Shown: positions 25,398 through 33,683, numbered from the stretch's first letter. The stretch: DNA of 64,000 nt from Pseudonocardia abyssalis (GCF_019263705.2 NZ_JADQDK010000001.1:2170001-2234000), one strand, 5' to 3'. The notes: generated by a model from the letters alone, not told the origin. Translations and numbers: made by a program.

Positions 25398-26549
25398 TCA
25401 GCCGTACAACCACCCGACGTGGCCGTGGTCGTCCGGGGCCCGTCCGACGAGCAGCGCGTCGCGGGCGTCGGCGGCGGGCCCGTCGAGGTGCCACAGCTCG
25501 CCCCACTGCCGCGCGGTGGTCTGGACGCGGGTCGCGCGGGGCACCCGCCGCTCGGCGTAGCGGCGCAGCGCCTCCGCGGGCGGCGAGGAGGCGAGCGCCC
25601 CGGTCACGGCGTCGGCGTCCTCCACCGCCTGGCAGGCGCCCTGCGCCAGGTACTGGAGCATCGGGTGGGCGGCGTCGCCGAGCAGGCCGATCCGGCCCCT
25701 CACCCAGTGCTCGGTGGGCGGCCGGTCGTACATGGGCCAGCGGGCGTCACGGCCCACGGCGGTGATCGCGCCGCGGACGTGCCCGCAGCTCCCGGCGAAC
25801 GCGGCGTCCAGCTCGTCCGGGCCGCCCCAGTCGGTCTCCCCGCGCGCGAAACCCGGGCTGCGGAACACCGCGACCTGGTTGTAGAGCGTCCGGGCGCGCA
25901 GCGGGTACTGCACGAGGTGGCGGCCGGGGCCGAGGAACACGACGACGTCGTCGAGGTCCGAGCGGTGCTGCACGCGCTCCAGCGGCACCGCACCCCGGTA
26001 GGCGACGTAACCCGAGCAGACCGGTTCGTCGACGACGAGCCGCGGCCGGATCCGCGAGTGCAGCCCGTCGGCGGCGAGGAGCACGCCACCCGCGAACCCC
26101 CGCCCGTCGGTGCAGCGGACCTCGACCCGGTCGCCGGTGTCGGTGACGTGGTCGGCGCGGGCGCCCGTCTCCAGTGCGACGCCCGCGTCGCGGCAGGCGT
26201 CGAGCAGCGCGGCGAGCAGGTCGCTGCGGTGCAGCACGACGTAGGGCCCGCCGTAGCGCTGCGGGAAGTCGGTGAGCGGGAGGTGGGTGAGCTCGCGTCC
26301 GGTACCGGCGTGGGCCAGGACGAGCCGCCGGGGCAGGACCCCGACGTCGCGGATGCGGTCGAGCAGCCCGAGCCGGTCCAGGACGCGGGTGGCGTTGGGC
26401 GCGAGCTGGATCCCGGCCCCGATCTCGCCGTAGGTCGCGGCCTGCTCCAGCACCCGCGCCGAGAGCCCGCGGCGGACGGCGCACAGGGCGGTGGTGAGCC
26501 CGCCGATCCCGCCGCCGACCACCAGGACGTCCGGGACGATCTCCGTCAT
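25398..26549 (-). CDS. FAD-dependent monooxygenase (salicylate hydroxylase-like)
   Basis: A 383-residue class A flavoprotein hydroxylase. FAD GxGxxG motif VLVVGGGIGGL (residues ~8-18), the DG motif in LLAADGLHSRIR (~160), and the GD motif GRIGLLGDAAHPMLQYLAQG (~290-309) are intact. Relatives hydroxylate salicylate, 3-hydroxybenzoate or other aromatic acids with NAD(P)H. The ending (ELWHLDGPAAD) is like the 3-hydroxybenzoate 6-hydroxylase group, but substrate is not established. It is convergent with the YdeI-like gene and lies 28 bp downstream of no other flavoenzyme; it appears monocistronic. Confidence 0.88.
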   Translation of the reverse strand: MTEIVPDVLVVGGGIGGLTTALCAVRRGLSARVLEQAATYGEIGAGIQLAPNATRVLDRLGLLDRIRDVGVLPRRLVLAHAGTGRELTHLPLTDFPQRYGGPYVVLHRSDLLAALLDACRDAGVALETGARADHVTDTGDRVEVRCTDGRGFAGGVLLAADGLHSRIRPRLVVDEPVCSGYVAYRGAVPLERVQHRSDLDDVVVFLGPGRHLVQYPLRARTLYNQVAVFRSPGFARGETDWGGPDELDAAFAGSCGHVRGAITAVGRDARWPMYDRPPTEHWVRGRIGLLGDAAHPMLQYLAQGACQAVEDADAVTGALASSPPAEALRRYAERRVPRATRVQTTARQWGELWHLDGPAADARDALLVGRAPDDHGHVGWLYG

Positions 26550-26577
26550 GGACGGAGACAGTAGGGGGCGGACGGGG

Positions 26578-27756
26578 TCACGTCGGGACGGCGTGCACCT
26601 CGACCTCGGACGGGTCCGCTTCGCCGTAGCGGTCGTGCCCGGGTTCGGGCGGGGCGCGCTCCTCGGGTTCGCTGCCGCGCACCTCGTCCGGGTCCAGGTG
26701 CTCGTCGGAGGAGCTGCGCAGCGACCGGATCCCCGAGTTCAGGACGGCCAGCAGCGGCACCGAGAACAGGGCGCCCGCGATGCCCGCCACGAGCAGCCCG
26801 GTGGCGACCGCGAGCACGACGGCGAGCGGGTGCAGCCGGACCGCGCGGCCCAGCAGCAGCGGCTGCAGGACGTGCGCCTCCAGCTGCATGACGCCCACGA
26901 TGATCGCCAGCACGATCAGTGCGGAGACCGGGCCCTGCGCGACGAGCGCGACGAGCACGGCCGCCCCGCCCCCGACCAGCGCGCCGATGATCGGGACGAA
27001 CGCGCCGAGGAACACCAGCGCCGACAGCGGCACCGCGAGCGGCACGCCGAGGACCCCCAGCCCGATCCCGATCGCGACGGCGTCGACGACCGCGACGGCT
27101 GCGGTCGCCCGCACGTAGCTCACCAGCGCGGCCAGTCCGCGGCGCCCCGCGACGTCGGCCCTGGCCCGGACGTCCGACGGCACCGCGAGCAGCAGGAACT
27201 GCCAGATCCCCGACCCGCCCTGCAGGAAGAAGATCAGGGTGAACACCACGAGGAGGATCTCGGCCAGGGTCTCGCCGAGCGTCGCGGCGGTCGTGAGCGC
27301 CCCGGTCGTCAACGCGCCCTGGTTGTCGCCGATGAGCGCCAGCACGTCCTGCTGGGCGCTGCTGAGCTGCTGCTCGCTGACGCGCAGCGGGCCGTCCTGC
27401 AGCCACCTCGCGAGCGTGTCGACACCCGAGGTGAGCTGCGCCGCGAGGTCCGGCACGCCGTCGACGAAGGCGATCACGACGAACGACAGCACCCCGCCCA
27501 GCACGGCGAGCCCGCCCGTCATCACCACGGCGGTCGCCACCCAGCGTGGCACCCGGTGCTGCACGAGCCAGTGCACCGCGGGCGCCAGCAGGGCGGCGAG
27601 CAGCAGCGCGACGGCCACCGGCACCACCACGGACGCGAGGGTCGCGAGCACCTGCCCGACGACATACAGCGCGGCGACGACGACCAGTGCCCGCCACCCG
27701 AGCGCCGCCGTCACGCGCAGGGCCCGCGGGACCCGCGCACGCTCGTCCACCGTCAT
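26578..27756 (-). CDS. AI-2E family permease
   Basis: A 392-residue membrane protein with about eight hydrophobic helices. The paired N-terminal helices, the long amphipathic region with DVLALIGDNQGALTTGA, and the conserved C-terminal GAFVPIIGALVGGGAAVLVAL and EAHVLQPLLLGRAVRLHPL motifs define the AI-2E (TqsA/YdiK-like) family of putative exporters. The tail of ~45 acidic residues is cytoplasmic and low-complexity. Substrate unknown. It is divergent from a crotonase gene, with a 20-bp perfect palindrome in the shared upstream region. Confidence 0.87.
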   Translation of the reverse strand: MTVDERARVPRALRVTAALGWRALVVVAALYVVGQVLATLASVVVPVAVALLLAALLAPAVHWLVQHRVPRWVATAVVMTGGLAVLGGVLSFVVIAFVDGVPDLAAQLTSGVDTLARWLQDGPLRVSEQQLSSAQQDVLALIGDNQGALTTGALTTAATLGETLAEILLVVFTLIFFLQGGSGIWQFLLLAVPSDVRARADVAGRRGLAALVSYVRATAAVAVVDAVAIGIGLGVLGVPLAVPLSALVFLGAFVPIIGALVGGGAAVLVALVAQGPVSALIVLAIIVGVMQLEAHVLQPLLLGRAVRLHPLAVVLAVATGLLVAGIAGALFSVPLLAVLNSGIRSLRSSSDEHLDPDEVRGSEPEERAPPEPGHDRYGEADPSEVEVHAVPT

Positions 27757-27835
27757 CTCCACCACCCGTCCGGCCCGCACCGGGCCGAAGGACCGGGTAC
27801 CCCCACCGGACGCCGCCCACCGGCCCGGACCCCAA

Positions 27836-27855
27836 GTTGGGCCGATCGGCCCAAC
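27836..27855. promoter_or_regulatory. 20-bp perfect palindrome in a divergent promoter
   Basis: GTTGGGCCGATCGGCCCAAC is its own reverse complement. It lies 79 bp from the permease start (minus) and 49 bp from the crotonase start (plus). Position and symmetry suit an operator bound by a dimeric regulator; no regulator gene is adjacent. The GC content also allows a strong RNA hairpin, but no gene ends here. Confidence 0.65.
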
Positions 27856-27904
27856 GGGTGCGCGGGTAGCCTCGGCCGGCCCGACACCGCACCCGAGGGG
27901 GACC

Positions 27905-28666
27905 ATGACCGGCGCCGTCCGACCCGTCAGCACGGAGGTGCGCGGCCACGTCCTGGTCGTCACCGTGGACCGGCCCGCCCGGCGCAACGCGATCGACCGC
28001 GCCACCGCCGACGGGCTCAGCGCGGCGCTCGACCGCCTCGACGACGACCCCGACCTGTGGTGCGGCGTCCTGACCGGGGCGGGCGGGTACTTCTGCGCCG
28101 GCAGCGACCTGACGGCGAACGGCGACTACGTCACCGGGCGCGGCGGGGAGTACGGCGTCGTCCGGCGGGAGCGGCGCACCCCGCTGATCGCCGCGGTCGA
28201 GGGCTTCGCCCTCGGCGGCGGCATGGAGATCGCGCTGGCGTGCGACCTCGTCGTCGCGGCGTCGGACTCGCGGTTCGGGCTGCCCGAGGTGGGGATCGGC
28301 CTGATCCCGACCTGCGGCGCGCTGTTCCGCGGGCCACGGGCACTGCCCGTCAACATCGCCCGGGAGCTGGTGCTGACCGGCGACCCGATGTCCGCCGCCC
28401 GGGCGCACGACCTAGGCTTCGTCAACCTGCTGACGGATCCGGGCGGCGCTCTCGACGGCGCGCTGGGCCTCGCGCAACGGATCTGCCGCAACGCCCCGCT
28501 CGCCGTGGCTGCCTGCGTCCGCGCGATCGACGACGCCCTCGGAGGGGACGGCGCGGGCTGGACGGCGACCGAGGCGGCGAAGGACGTGGTCCTGCCGAGT
28601 GCCGACGCCGCGGAGGGTGTGGCGGCGTTCCTCGGCAAACGGCCCCCGACCTGGACGGCCCGCTGA
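27905..28666 (+). CDS. Enoyl-CoA hydratase/isomerase (crotonase)
   Basis: A 253-residue crotonase. Oxyanion motifs GGYFCAGSDLTAN (~residues 61-73) and AAVEGFALGGGMEIALACD (~98-116) are intact; the Glu in GGGMEIA and the PEVGIG Glu occupy the usual catalytic positions. It starts with ATG after GAGGGGG. It is a second crotonase, more distant from the operon copy at 8.4 kb, and stands alone. It probably hydrates an unsaturated CoA thioester. A hairpin 54 bp after its stop could terminate it. Confidence 0.87.
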   Translation: MTGAVRPVSTEVRGHVLVVTVDRPARRNAIDRATADGLSAALDRLDDDPDLWCGVLTGAGGYFCAGSDLTANGDYVTGRGGEYGVVRRERRTPLIAAVEGFALGGGMEIALACDLVVAASDSRFGLPEVGIGLIPTCGALFRGPRALPVNIARELVLTGDPMSAARAHDLGFVNLLTDPGGALDGALGLAQRICRNAPLAVAACVRAIDDALGGDGAGWTATEAAKDVVLPSADAAEGVAAFLGKRPPTWTAR

Positions 28667-28697
28667 CGAGCGGCAAGGACTCGGGGGCGCAGATGCA

Positions 28698-28815
28698 GCG
28701 ACTCGCGGGCGGAGGGACAGCGACTCGCGGAGTTTCCCGCGAGTCGCGAGATTCGCGCCCGCGAGTCGCCGGTTTCGCGCCCGCGAGTCGCCGGTTTCGC
28801 GCCCGTGAGTCCCTC
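28698..28815. repeat. Cluster of GCGACTCGC/GCGAGTCGC words with 22-bp tandem copies
   Basis: This convergent intergenic gap is built from one 9-11-bp word in both orientations: copies at 28698, 28720, 28737, ~28762 and ~28784, plus degraded copies after 28797. From 28753 a 22-bp unit (TCGCGCCCGCGAGTCGCCGGTT) is repeated twice exactly and a third time with changes. It does not code for protein. It resembles an intergenic palindromic repeat family whose copies could be counted genome-wide. Confidence 0.75.
28720..28747. terminator. Strong hairpin between convergent genes
   Basis: Arms GCGACTCGCGG (28720-28730) and CCGCGAGTCGC (28737-28747) pair perfectly over 11 bp around the 6-nt loop AGTTTC. 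It follows the crotonase stop by 54 bp and precedes the oxidoreductase stop on the other strand by about 100 bp, so it could act bidirectionally. There is no U-tract, as is common for actinomycete stem-only terminators; function is inferred. Confidence 0.5.
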
Positions 28816-28849
28816 GATCCCGTCCGCGAGTCCCTCGACCGTCAGGGGT

Positions 28850-29824
28850 TCAGGGGTTCAGGACGATCTTGCCCGTGACGCTGCGCCCGGCGTAGCGGGT
28901 CAGCACCTCGCCCGCCTGCGCCAGCGGGGCGGTGGCCGGGCGCGGCGGGTGGAGCTCCCCGCGGGCGATGCGGCCGAGCACGTCGGCGAGCAGTTCGGCG
29001 TTGCCGCTCGGGCCGCCGACCCGGCGCGCCCAGTCGCCCCAGTCGACGCCGACGACCGTGCGGTTGAGCAGCAGCACGACGTTGGCCGGCAGCCGCGGGA
29101 TCTCCCCCGAGGCGAACCCGAGCACGCAGAACCGCCCGCCCGCGCGCAGCGCCCGTAGGGCCGACTCGGCCGCGGGCCCGCCGACCGGGTCGATCACGAC
29201 GTCCGCGCCACCACCGGTCGCGGCGCGGATGCCGTCCTTGAGGTCGGTGTAGTCGATCACGACCTCGGCGCCGGCCGCCGTGGCCGCCGCCCGCTTCTCC
29301 GCCGACGACGCGACGCCGACGACCCGCGCCCCCAGCCCGCGGACGACGTCGACGGCGGCGAGCCCGATGCCCCCGCCCGCCCCGAGGACGACGACCCACT
29401 CCCCCGCCGCGATCGTGACGCGCCGGGTCACGGCGAAGACCAGCGTGTTGTAGCTCTCCATCGCCGACGCCGCGACGGCGAGGGCGACGCCGTCGGGCAC
29501 CGGGACGGCCAGCGCCGCGGGCACCACGACGTGCGAGGCGTACCCGCCGAAGTCCATCAACGCGGCGACGACGGGGGTGCCCACCGCCGGTCCCGCGACG
29601 TCCGGGCCGAGGGCCGCGACCCGTCCCGCGACCGCTGACCCCGGGGTGAACGGCAGCGGCGGCCGTAGCTGGTAGCGACCCGCGACGATCAGCCCGTCGA
29701 CGAAGCTGACGCCCGCCGCGGAGACCTCGACGAGCACCTCGCCCGACCCCGGATCCGGCGTGGCCTCCTCGACCACGGCCAGTCCCTCGGGCCCCCCGAA
29801 CTCCGCACACACCACGCGCCGCAT
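28850..29824 (-). CDS. Zinc-independent NADPH:quinone oxidoreductase (MDR)
   Basis: A 324-residue medium-chain dehydrogenase of the quinone oxidoreductase/crotonyl-CoA reductase-like branch. GroES-like N-terminal domain (AAGVSFVDGLIVAGRYQ, PFTPGSAVAGRV) and a Rossmann domain with VVVLGAGGGIGLAAVDVV (~residues 145-162) are clear; no zinc-ligand Cys cluster is seen. It likely reduces quinones or enones with NADPH. Start ATG 29824 (MRRVVCAEFGGPEG) is the natural family start, although the frame is open further upstream. Three 8-bp TCAGGGGT repeats at 28842-28865 place successive TGA codons at its 3' end. Confidence 0.88.
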   Translation of the reverse strand: MRRVVCAEFGGPEGLAVVEEATPDPGSGEVLVEVSAAGVSFVDGLIVAGRYQLRPPLPFTPGSAVAGRVAALGPDVAGPAVGTPVVAALMDFGGYASHVVVPAALAVPVPDGVALAVAASAMESYNTLVFAVTRRVTIAAGEWVVVLGAGGGIGLAAVDVVRGLGARVVGVASSAEKRAAATAAGAEVVIDYTDLKDGIRAATGGGADVVIDPVGGPAAESALRALRAGGRFCVLGFASGEIPRLPANVVLLLNRTVVGVDWGDWARRVGGPSGNAELLADVLGRIARGELHPPRPATAPLAQAGEVLTRYAGRSVTGKIVLNP

Positions 29825-29938
29825 GCCCTGCACTCTGCCGGTCCGGGTCGGCACCGTGCCGGACAGGACCCCCCGGGCGGGACGCACGGGCGCCCCGGTC
29901 CCCGCAGACGTCCCGGTCACTCGCACACGGTGCAGCCC

Positions 29939-29991
29939 GTGCGACGAACCAGAGGCCGTGCGACGAACCAGAGGCCGTGCGACGAGCGACC
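29939..29991. repeat. 19-bp tandem repeat
   Basis: Unit GTGCGACGAACCAGAGGCC at 29939-29957 and 29958-29976, then a partial third copy. It lies in the 169-bp gap between two minus-strand genes, ending three bases before the hydrolase stop codon. The rest of this gap shows no gene. Confidence 0.8.
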
Positions 29992-29993
29992 GG

Positions 29994-30857
29994 TCATCCG
30001 GCTGCGGCCCGCAGGCCGTCCAGCAGCGCCGTCAGGGCCCCCACCAGCGCCTGCGGGCGGTCGAGCATCGGGTGGTGCCCGGAGTCGACCACCGCGACCG
30101 CGGCGTCGGGCCGGGCGAGCCGCGGGAGCATCGCGGCGAGGTCGTCGTCGGTGAGCCGCCCGTGCGCGGCGCGGAGCACCGCGAGCGGGCAGGCGAGCGG
30201 CCGCAGGTCCTCGAGGTAGAGGCTCGGGCGGTCGAACGCCCGGAGGTCGCGCTTCCAGGTCCACCGGTCGCCGTCGGGGCGCACCGCGGCCCGGGCGACA
30301 CGGTCGCGGACGTACCCCAGGCACTCCTGGTCGGGGAACGGCCGGAACCGCGCCACGGCCTCCTCGGGCGAGTCGAACGTGCGCGCGACCGCGCGGGCCC
30401 GACGTTCGCGCACCCGCTCGATCCGCGGGTCCGGCGGCCGGACGACGGCGTCGACGATCACCAGTCCCGCCATCGCCCCGGACACGACGGCGGCCGCGAG
30501 CCCGACCATCCCGCCGAGGCTGTGCCCGACGACGACCGGTGCCCGCCCCGCGACGGGGCTCGCGGCGACCGCACGGACCCCCTCGGCCCACCGGTCGACC
30601 GAGTAGTCGGTGCGGGTGTCAGCGTCGCCGTGGCCGGACAGGTCGAGCGCGACGACGCGGCACCCGGCCGCCCGGGCCAGCGGCGGCCCGACGTGGTCCC
30701 ACCAGCCGGCGTGCGCGGCGGCCCCGTGAACGAGCACGACACCGGGCGCGCCCGGATCGCCCCAGGCCCGCACCGGCACGGCGACCTCCCCGGCGGGGAC
30801 CCGGACGTGCTCGACGGGAGCGGCGAGCGCGTCGGCGAACCAACCGGGCACGTCCAT
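29994..30857 (-). CDS. Alpha/beta hydrolase
   Basis: A 287-residue alpha/beta-fold hydrolase. Oxyanion segment VVLVHGAAAHAGWWDHV, nucleophile Ser in VVVGHSLGGMVGLAA (~residue 112) and catalytic His in VVDSGHHPMLDRP near the C-terminus. The Asp would lie after LRPLACPLAVLRA in the final strand region. No signal peptide. It is of the epoxide hydrolase/esterase type; substrate unknown. The ATG at 30857 begins MDVPGWFADAL; the frame is open upstream through PPOX relic sequence, so an in-frame fusion transcript is not excluded. Confidence 0.85.
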   Translation of the reverse strand: MDVPGWFADALAAPVEHVRVPAGEVAVPVRAWGDPGAPGVVLVHGAAAHAGWWDHVGPPLARAAGCRVVALDLSGHGDADTRTDYSVDRWAEGVRAVAASPVAGRAPVVVGHSLGGMVGLAAAVVSGAMAGLVIVDAVVRPPDPRIERVRERRARAVARTFDSPEEAVARFRPFPDQECLGYVRDRVARAAVRPDGDRWTWKRDLRAFDRPSLYLEDLRPLACPLAVLRAAHGRLTDDDLAAMLPRLARPDAAVAVVDSGHHPMLDRPQALVGALTALLDGLRAAAG

Positions 30858-30889
30858 GACCCGCAGCCTAGGCAGTGTCGGTACCGGTG

Positions 30890-31230
30890 GAACCGAGCCT
30901 CCTGGCGCAGCGGCGTCGATCAGCCGGACCGGGATCGGTGTGCCGTGCCGGCCGCGCACCAGCTGCCCGGCCCCGGGCACGTCGCCGCGCTGCGGCCGGG
31001 TCGTGGCAGCCGGGTCGACGCGCAGCGTGTCGCCGACCCGGCACCAGGAACAGCGTCCCCACCTGCGGACCGCTCGGGATGTCGCGCATGCCGTCGAGGC
31101 GCCGGTGTCCCGTGCGGTCGGCGATCGCGACCGTCTGGTCGTCGAGCACGCGCACCCCGGGCGGGGCACCGCGCGGCGCCACGTCGCAGCTGCCGTCCTG
31201 CGCCGTCGTGGGCACGGGGAGGACGGGCCC
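30890..31230 (-). pseudogene. Decayed PPOX-family protein, central part only
   Basis: The minus strand reads QDGSCDVAPRGAPPGVRVLD then DRTGHRRLDGMRDI and VGTLFLVPG, the FMN-binding centre of a pyridoxamine-5'-phosphate-oxidase-like protein; after VPG the match shifts frame and goes on as GDTLRVDPAATTRPQRGD. The N-terminal ~50 and C-terminal ~50 residues are absent. It joins an amidohydrolase relic on the opposite strand without a gap. No intact frame exists. Confidence 0.65.
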
Positions 31231-31242
31231 GCCCCGAGGAAC

Positions 31243-31554
31243 CGCAACTCGGGTGCGGTGCTCGCGCTGGGCTCCGACACGCCGGTCGTCCCGCTCGACC
31301 CGTGGATCACCCTCGCCGCCGCGGTGCACCACTCCGGGGACGCCCGCCCGCCGTGGCATCCCGAGCAGCACGTCCCGGTCGACGTCGCGCTGGCGGCGTC
31401 GGCCGGGCCGGACGGGCCGGTGGCGGTCGGGCGGCGGGCCGATCTCGTCGTCACCGACCTCGACCCCCGCACCGCCGCCCCGGCCGCGCTCCGGTCGATG
31501 CCCGTCGCCGGAACGCTGCTGGGCGGCCGGTGGACCCACCGTGCCGGGATCTGA
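31243..31554 (+). pseudogene. C-terminal remnant of a YtcJ-like amidohydrolase
   Basis: About 103 codons ending at TGA 31554: RNSGAVLALGSDTPVVPLDP, then HSGDARPPWHPEQHV, GRRADLVVTDLD and AGTLLGGRWTH. This is the metal-site Asp strand and closing beta-sandwich of an amidohydrolase (YtcJ type). The barrel with its HxH metal ligands is missing; upstream sequence belongs to the antisense PPOX relic. The breakpoint is therefore at about 31.24 kb. Confidence 0.7.
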
Positions 31555-31566
31555 CGGCGGTGGCCC

Positions 31567-32874
31567 TCAGGAGCCGGTGGCGGAACGCGCCAGGTCGGCG
31601 GGCCGGTGGGCGGTCTTGCGGGCCACGATCGACGCGGCGATCTCCCCCGTCCGCACCGCGACGTTCGACAGCAGGGTCGAGGACAACCCGTGGGTGTGCT
31701 CGGTGGCCCCCTGCACGTAGATCCCCGCCCGCAGGTCCCCGTCGGTCGCCACCCGGTAGTCGCGCCCGATGTCCAGACGTCCCAACCGGTCCCGGCGGCA
31801 CCGCGGCGCCAGCCCCCCGAGCAGGGCCACCGGGTCCGACGGCCGGTACCCCGTCGCGTACACCACCAGGTCCGCCGAGATCACCTCCCGGCTGCGGTCC
31901 ACCAGCGACTCCACCGCCAGTTCGACGCGGTCGTCGGTCTCGACCACGTCGGCCACCCGGCTGACGTTCAGGAACCGCAACCGCTCCCGCCCGCTGACCT
32001 TCTCGTGGTAGTGCCGCCGGTAGAGCGCCTGGATGAGGTCCAGGTCCACCACCGAGTAGTTCGTGTTCCCGTGATAGGCCAGGATCAGGTCCTTCACCTC
32101 CGAAGGGGCCTGGAAGAAGTCGTCCACCGCACCCGGGTCGAACACCCGGTTCGCGAACGAGCTGTCGTCCGCGGGGCTGTAGCCGTACCGGGCGAACACC
32201 GCGCACACCTCGGCGTCGGGGAACGTGCGGTGCAGGTGGTCCGCCGCCTCCGCGGCACTCTGGCCGGCCCCGACCACGATCACCCGACGGACCTCCGTCG
32301 CCGCGGCCGTGGCCGCGACCAGGTCGCGGCTGTGCCACACCCGGCGCCCCCCGGAGACGCCCTCGGGCAGGTGCGGCACCAGCCCCGTCGCCAGCACCAC
32401 GTTGCGCGTGCGCAGCCGCCCGCCGTCCTCGGTGCGGACGTCGAGCACCTCCGGGTCGTCCGGGACGGCCTCGACCCCCACGATCGTCGTGCCGTAGTCG
32501 ACGCGGTCGGCGAAACCCGCCGCGGCCCACTCCAGGTAGTCGTGGAACTCCAGGCGCGTGGGGAACGACGTGCCGTAGTTGATGAAGTCGACGAGCCTGT
32601 CCCGGTCGTGCAGGTAGGACAGGAACCCGAAGCGGCTGGTCGGGTTGCGCAGCGTCGCGAGGTCCTTGAGGAACGACACCTGCATCGTCGCGTCCTCGAT
32701 CAGCATCCCGCGGTGCCAGCCGAACTCCGTCTGCCTCTCGACGAACCGCGCGGCGAGCCGCCCGCCGTACTCCTCCGCCGCGATGGCCAACGCCAGGTTC
32801 GACGGACCGAACCCGATACCGACCAGGTCGTGGACGGAGCCGCGACCTGCATCGGCCGATCTCACCTGCGGCAT
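31567..32874 (-). CDS. L-ornithine/L-lysine N-monooxygenase (siderophore-type)
   Basis: A 435-residue N-hydroxylating flavoenzyme of the SidA/PvdA/IucD family. FAD motif DLVGIGFGPSNLALA (residues ~16-30), substrate segment HRGMLIEDATMQVSFLKDLA, NADPH motif VIVVGAGQSAAEAA (~205-218) and the closing VVYATGYRP motif are intact. It N-hydroxylates ornithine or lysine with O2 and NADPH, usually the first step to a hydroxamate siderophore. No NRPS or NIS synthetase lies in the window, so the rest of the pathway must be elsewhere or the enzyme serves another product. It is preceded by an AT-richer promoter with a possible iron box, and by the ABC importer operon. Confidence 0.9.
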   Translation of the reverse strand: MPQVRSADAGRGSVHDLVGIGFGPSNLALAIAAEEYGGRLAARFVERQTEFGWHRGMLIEDATMQVSFLKDLATLRNPTSRFGFLSYLHDRDRLVDFINYGTSFPTRLEFHDYLEWAAAGFADRVDYGTTIVGVEAVPDDPEVLDVRTEDGGRLRTRNVVLATGLVPHLPEGVSGGRRVWHSRDLVAATAAATEVRRVIVVGAGQSAAEAADHLHRTFPDAEVCAVFARYGYSPADDSSFANRVFDPGAVDDFFQAPSEVKDLILAYHGNTNYSVVDLDLIQALYRRHYHEKVSGRERLRFLNVSRVADVVETDDRVELAVESLVDRSREVISADLVVYATGYRPSDPVALLGGLAPRCRRDRLGRLDIGRDYRVATDGDLRAGIYVQGATEHTHGLSSTLLSNVAVRTGEIAASIVARKTAHRPADLARSATGS

Positions 32875-32916
32875 GACTGCCCCTTCTCGACGACGAGCCC
32901 CCCGAACGTAGGACTA

Positions 32917-32944
32917 TAGGCAACCCTCATGGAAGGATTGCCTA
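32917..32944 (-). promoter_or_regulatory. Possible DtxR/IdeR iron box and promoter of the N-monooxygenase
   Basis: TAGGCAA (32917-32923) and TTGCCTA (32938-32944) form a perfect 7-bp inverted repeat 14 nt apart, 43 bp upstream of the gene. Read on the minus strand each arm begins like the iron box (TTAGGCAA, and GAGGGTTGCC), but each matches only about half of the 19-bp IdeR consensus, so two half-sites or another iron regulator are possible. A TATAGT lies just downstream on the same strand and could be the -10 element. The local base composition is clearly AT-richer than the surroundings. Confidence 0.45.
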
Positions 32945-32996
32945 ACTACAAGTCTTGACGGAAGCGCCTGCTCGTGTCGTGGGCGGCCCGGGCCCC

Positions 32997-33683
32997 TCAG
33001 GAGCGCTGTCGCGGGCCCGACAGCAGAGCGGACACCCCCGCCGCGTCGACCCCGGTGTGCCAGGTCCCCGCCGGGTTGTCGATCACCAGCGGGCCGAGGT
33101 TGCACGGTCCGAGACAGCCGATCGGGGTGACCAGCGTGCCGGGGTCGTCGCAGGTGGCCGCGGTCAGCGCGCGGTGCGTCGTCCCGGCGTCGTAGGCGGT
33201 GCAGCGGGGGCCGCGGCAGACCAGCAGGTGCCGCCCGACCCGCGGGAGCGTCGACCACGCCGGGCTGCGGAACCCGGCCGGGCTCGCCCGGACCGGGTCG
33301 CCCGCGTCGTCGCCGAGCCGTGCGACCAACCCGGCGAGATCGTCGTGGCGGGCCAGCCCGGTGGCGAGGGTCACGTTCACGTCGGGGACCCGGTCCTCGC
33401 GCCAGTGCGCGACGGCCCGCCCGATCCACGCGGTGAGGTACCGGTCCTCGGGCACCGCGAGCGCCACGATCCGCACCCGCTCCGCCCCGGCGGCGACGGC
33501 GTCGTCGAGCGCGGAATGGATCGACGGCTCGGCCTGGTCGAGGTGCCCGACCCGGACCGGGAGTGCGCTGCGTTCCGCGACGGCGGCGGCGAGTGCCGCG
33601 AGCGAACGCGCGTCGACGCCCGCGGGCGTCGGGCGGGCGACGAGCAACAACTCGGTCGATCGTGCGAACTCAGTGGACGGCAC
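32997..33683 (-). CDS. CbiX/SirB-like domain fused to a thioredoxin-like [2Fe-2S] domain
   Basis: A 228-residue protein. Residues ~10-125 follow the class II chelatase (CbiX/SirB) fold pattern (TELLLVARPTPAG, a middle IHSALDDAVAAGAERVRIVAL, then a VPEDRYLTAWI strand-loop). The two metal/porphyrin-binding His expected in those loops are replaced (ARPTPAG for a HGS-type loop, EDRYL for a xxH loop). Residues ~140-215 form a 2Fe-2S thioredoxin-like ferredoxin: HLLVCRGPRCTAYDAG and IGCLGPCNLGPL supply four Cys in C-x4-C and C-x3-C spacing. It ends the ABC importer operon, overlapping the ATPase gene by 14 bp. Role in handling an imported metal or metallophore is inferred. Confidence 0.75.
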   Translation of the reverse strand: MPSTEFARSTELLLVARPTPAGVDARSLAALAAAVAERSALPVRVGHLDQAEPSIHSALDDAVAAGAERVRIVALAVPEDRYLTAWIGRAVAHWREDRVPDVNVTLATGLARHDDLAGLVARLGDDAGDPVRASPAGFRSPAWSTLPRVGRHLLVCRGPRCTAYDAGTTHRALTAATCDDPGTLVTPIGCLGPCNLGPLVIDNPAGTWHTGVDAAGVSALLSGPRQRS

